Assembly (NCBI GenBank): GCA_030824295.1
Contig: JAVBYA010000485.1
Location: 1 to 6,118 of the forward strand
Source of the DNA: Bacteroidota bacterium
GTDB taxonomy: Bacteria > Bacteroidota > Ignavibacteria > UBA10030 > UBA8401
Direction of reading: 5' to 3'
Length of the DNA stretch: 6,118 nt
The notes beneath the pieces were generated by a model. The model searched no databases. It had not been told where the DNA came from and worked only from the letters and a program-made list of their open reading frames with translations. A program made the position numbers and the translations under genes. The first letter of the stretch is position 1, and each line of letters starts with the position of its first letter. This document shows, piece by piece, positions 6,087 to 6,118 of this stretch.

Positions 6087-6118
6087 ACCCGGTGAGACTA
6101 TATGGGGTTTTTTTCGCA

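Noticed and set aside
5535..6095. Plus-strand open frame of 186 codons running into the upstream leader
   Set aside because: Most of it is antisense to the PhnD-like gene, it shows no domain and no good ribosome-binding site, and its end is made of the dyad repeat.
6054..6114. Dyad plus downstream T-run (6108-6114) as an intrinsic terminator on the plus strand
   Set aside because: The T-run starts more than 20 bases after the stem ends, too far for an intrinsic terminator, and no plus-strand gene leads into it within the window.
5946..6118. CRISPR, tRNA, riboswitch or mobile-element ends in the leader
   Set aside because: There are only two dyad copies with no regular spacers, no cloverleaf or known aptamer core that I can recognise, and no transposase or target-site duplication.

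Overview
The window carries five protein-coding genes, all on the minus strand, so they read from right to left. The protein that points best to a lineage is the adenylate kinase. Its N-terminal half opens with an LNI-LFGPPGAGKGTQ P-loop and has a short, zinc-free LID, a form typical of Bacteroidota and Chlorobi/Ignavibacteria relatives. The DNA is moderately GC-rich with G/C-favouring third positions. I therefore infer a moderately GC-rich member of that broad group, from one protein signature and composition only.

At the right end (about 5946-6118) is a non-coding leader. It holds a strong dyad, two adjacent copies of a GACGAT-N2-ATCGTC element that together form a 12-bp perfect inverted repeat, and closer to the first gene a consensus TATAAT box. 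Next comes a tightly packed signalling operon: a membrane-anchored PhnD-like periplasmic binding protein (5942-5031), a two-transmembrane sensor histidine kinase (5034-3544, ATGA overlap with the first gene) and an NtrC-type response regulator with receiver, sigma-54 AAA+ and Fis-type DNA-binding domains (3569-2211, 26-nt overlap). No transporter permease or ATPase is interleaved, so the binding protein probably acts as a ligand sensor for the kinase: a three-component system.

Fifty-two bases further on, with its own strong Shine-Dalgarno, is a 389-residue protein made of two adenylate kinase domains in tandem. The first domain keeps every catalytic motif; the second has lost most of them and looks like a pseudokinase. 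A palindrome followed by a short T-run at its stop codon may be a terminator. After a 116-base gap, an extended-SDR / NAD(P)-dependent epimerase-like gene starts at 872 and runs off the left edge.

The points most worth a second look are the tandem kinase with a degenerate half, the set of substitutions at the glutamate-switch and sensor I positions of the response regulator ATPase, and the tandem dyad upstream of the operon as a possible autoregulatory site. Nothing here is a wholly unknown type of system; the novelty lies in these variants and in the combination of genes.
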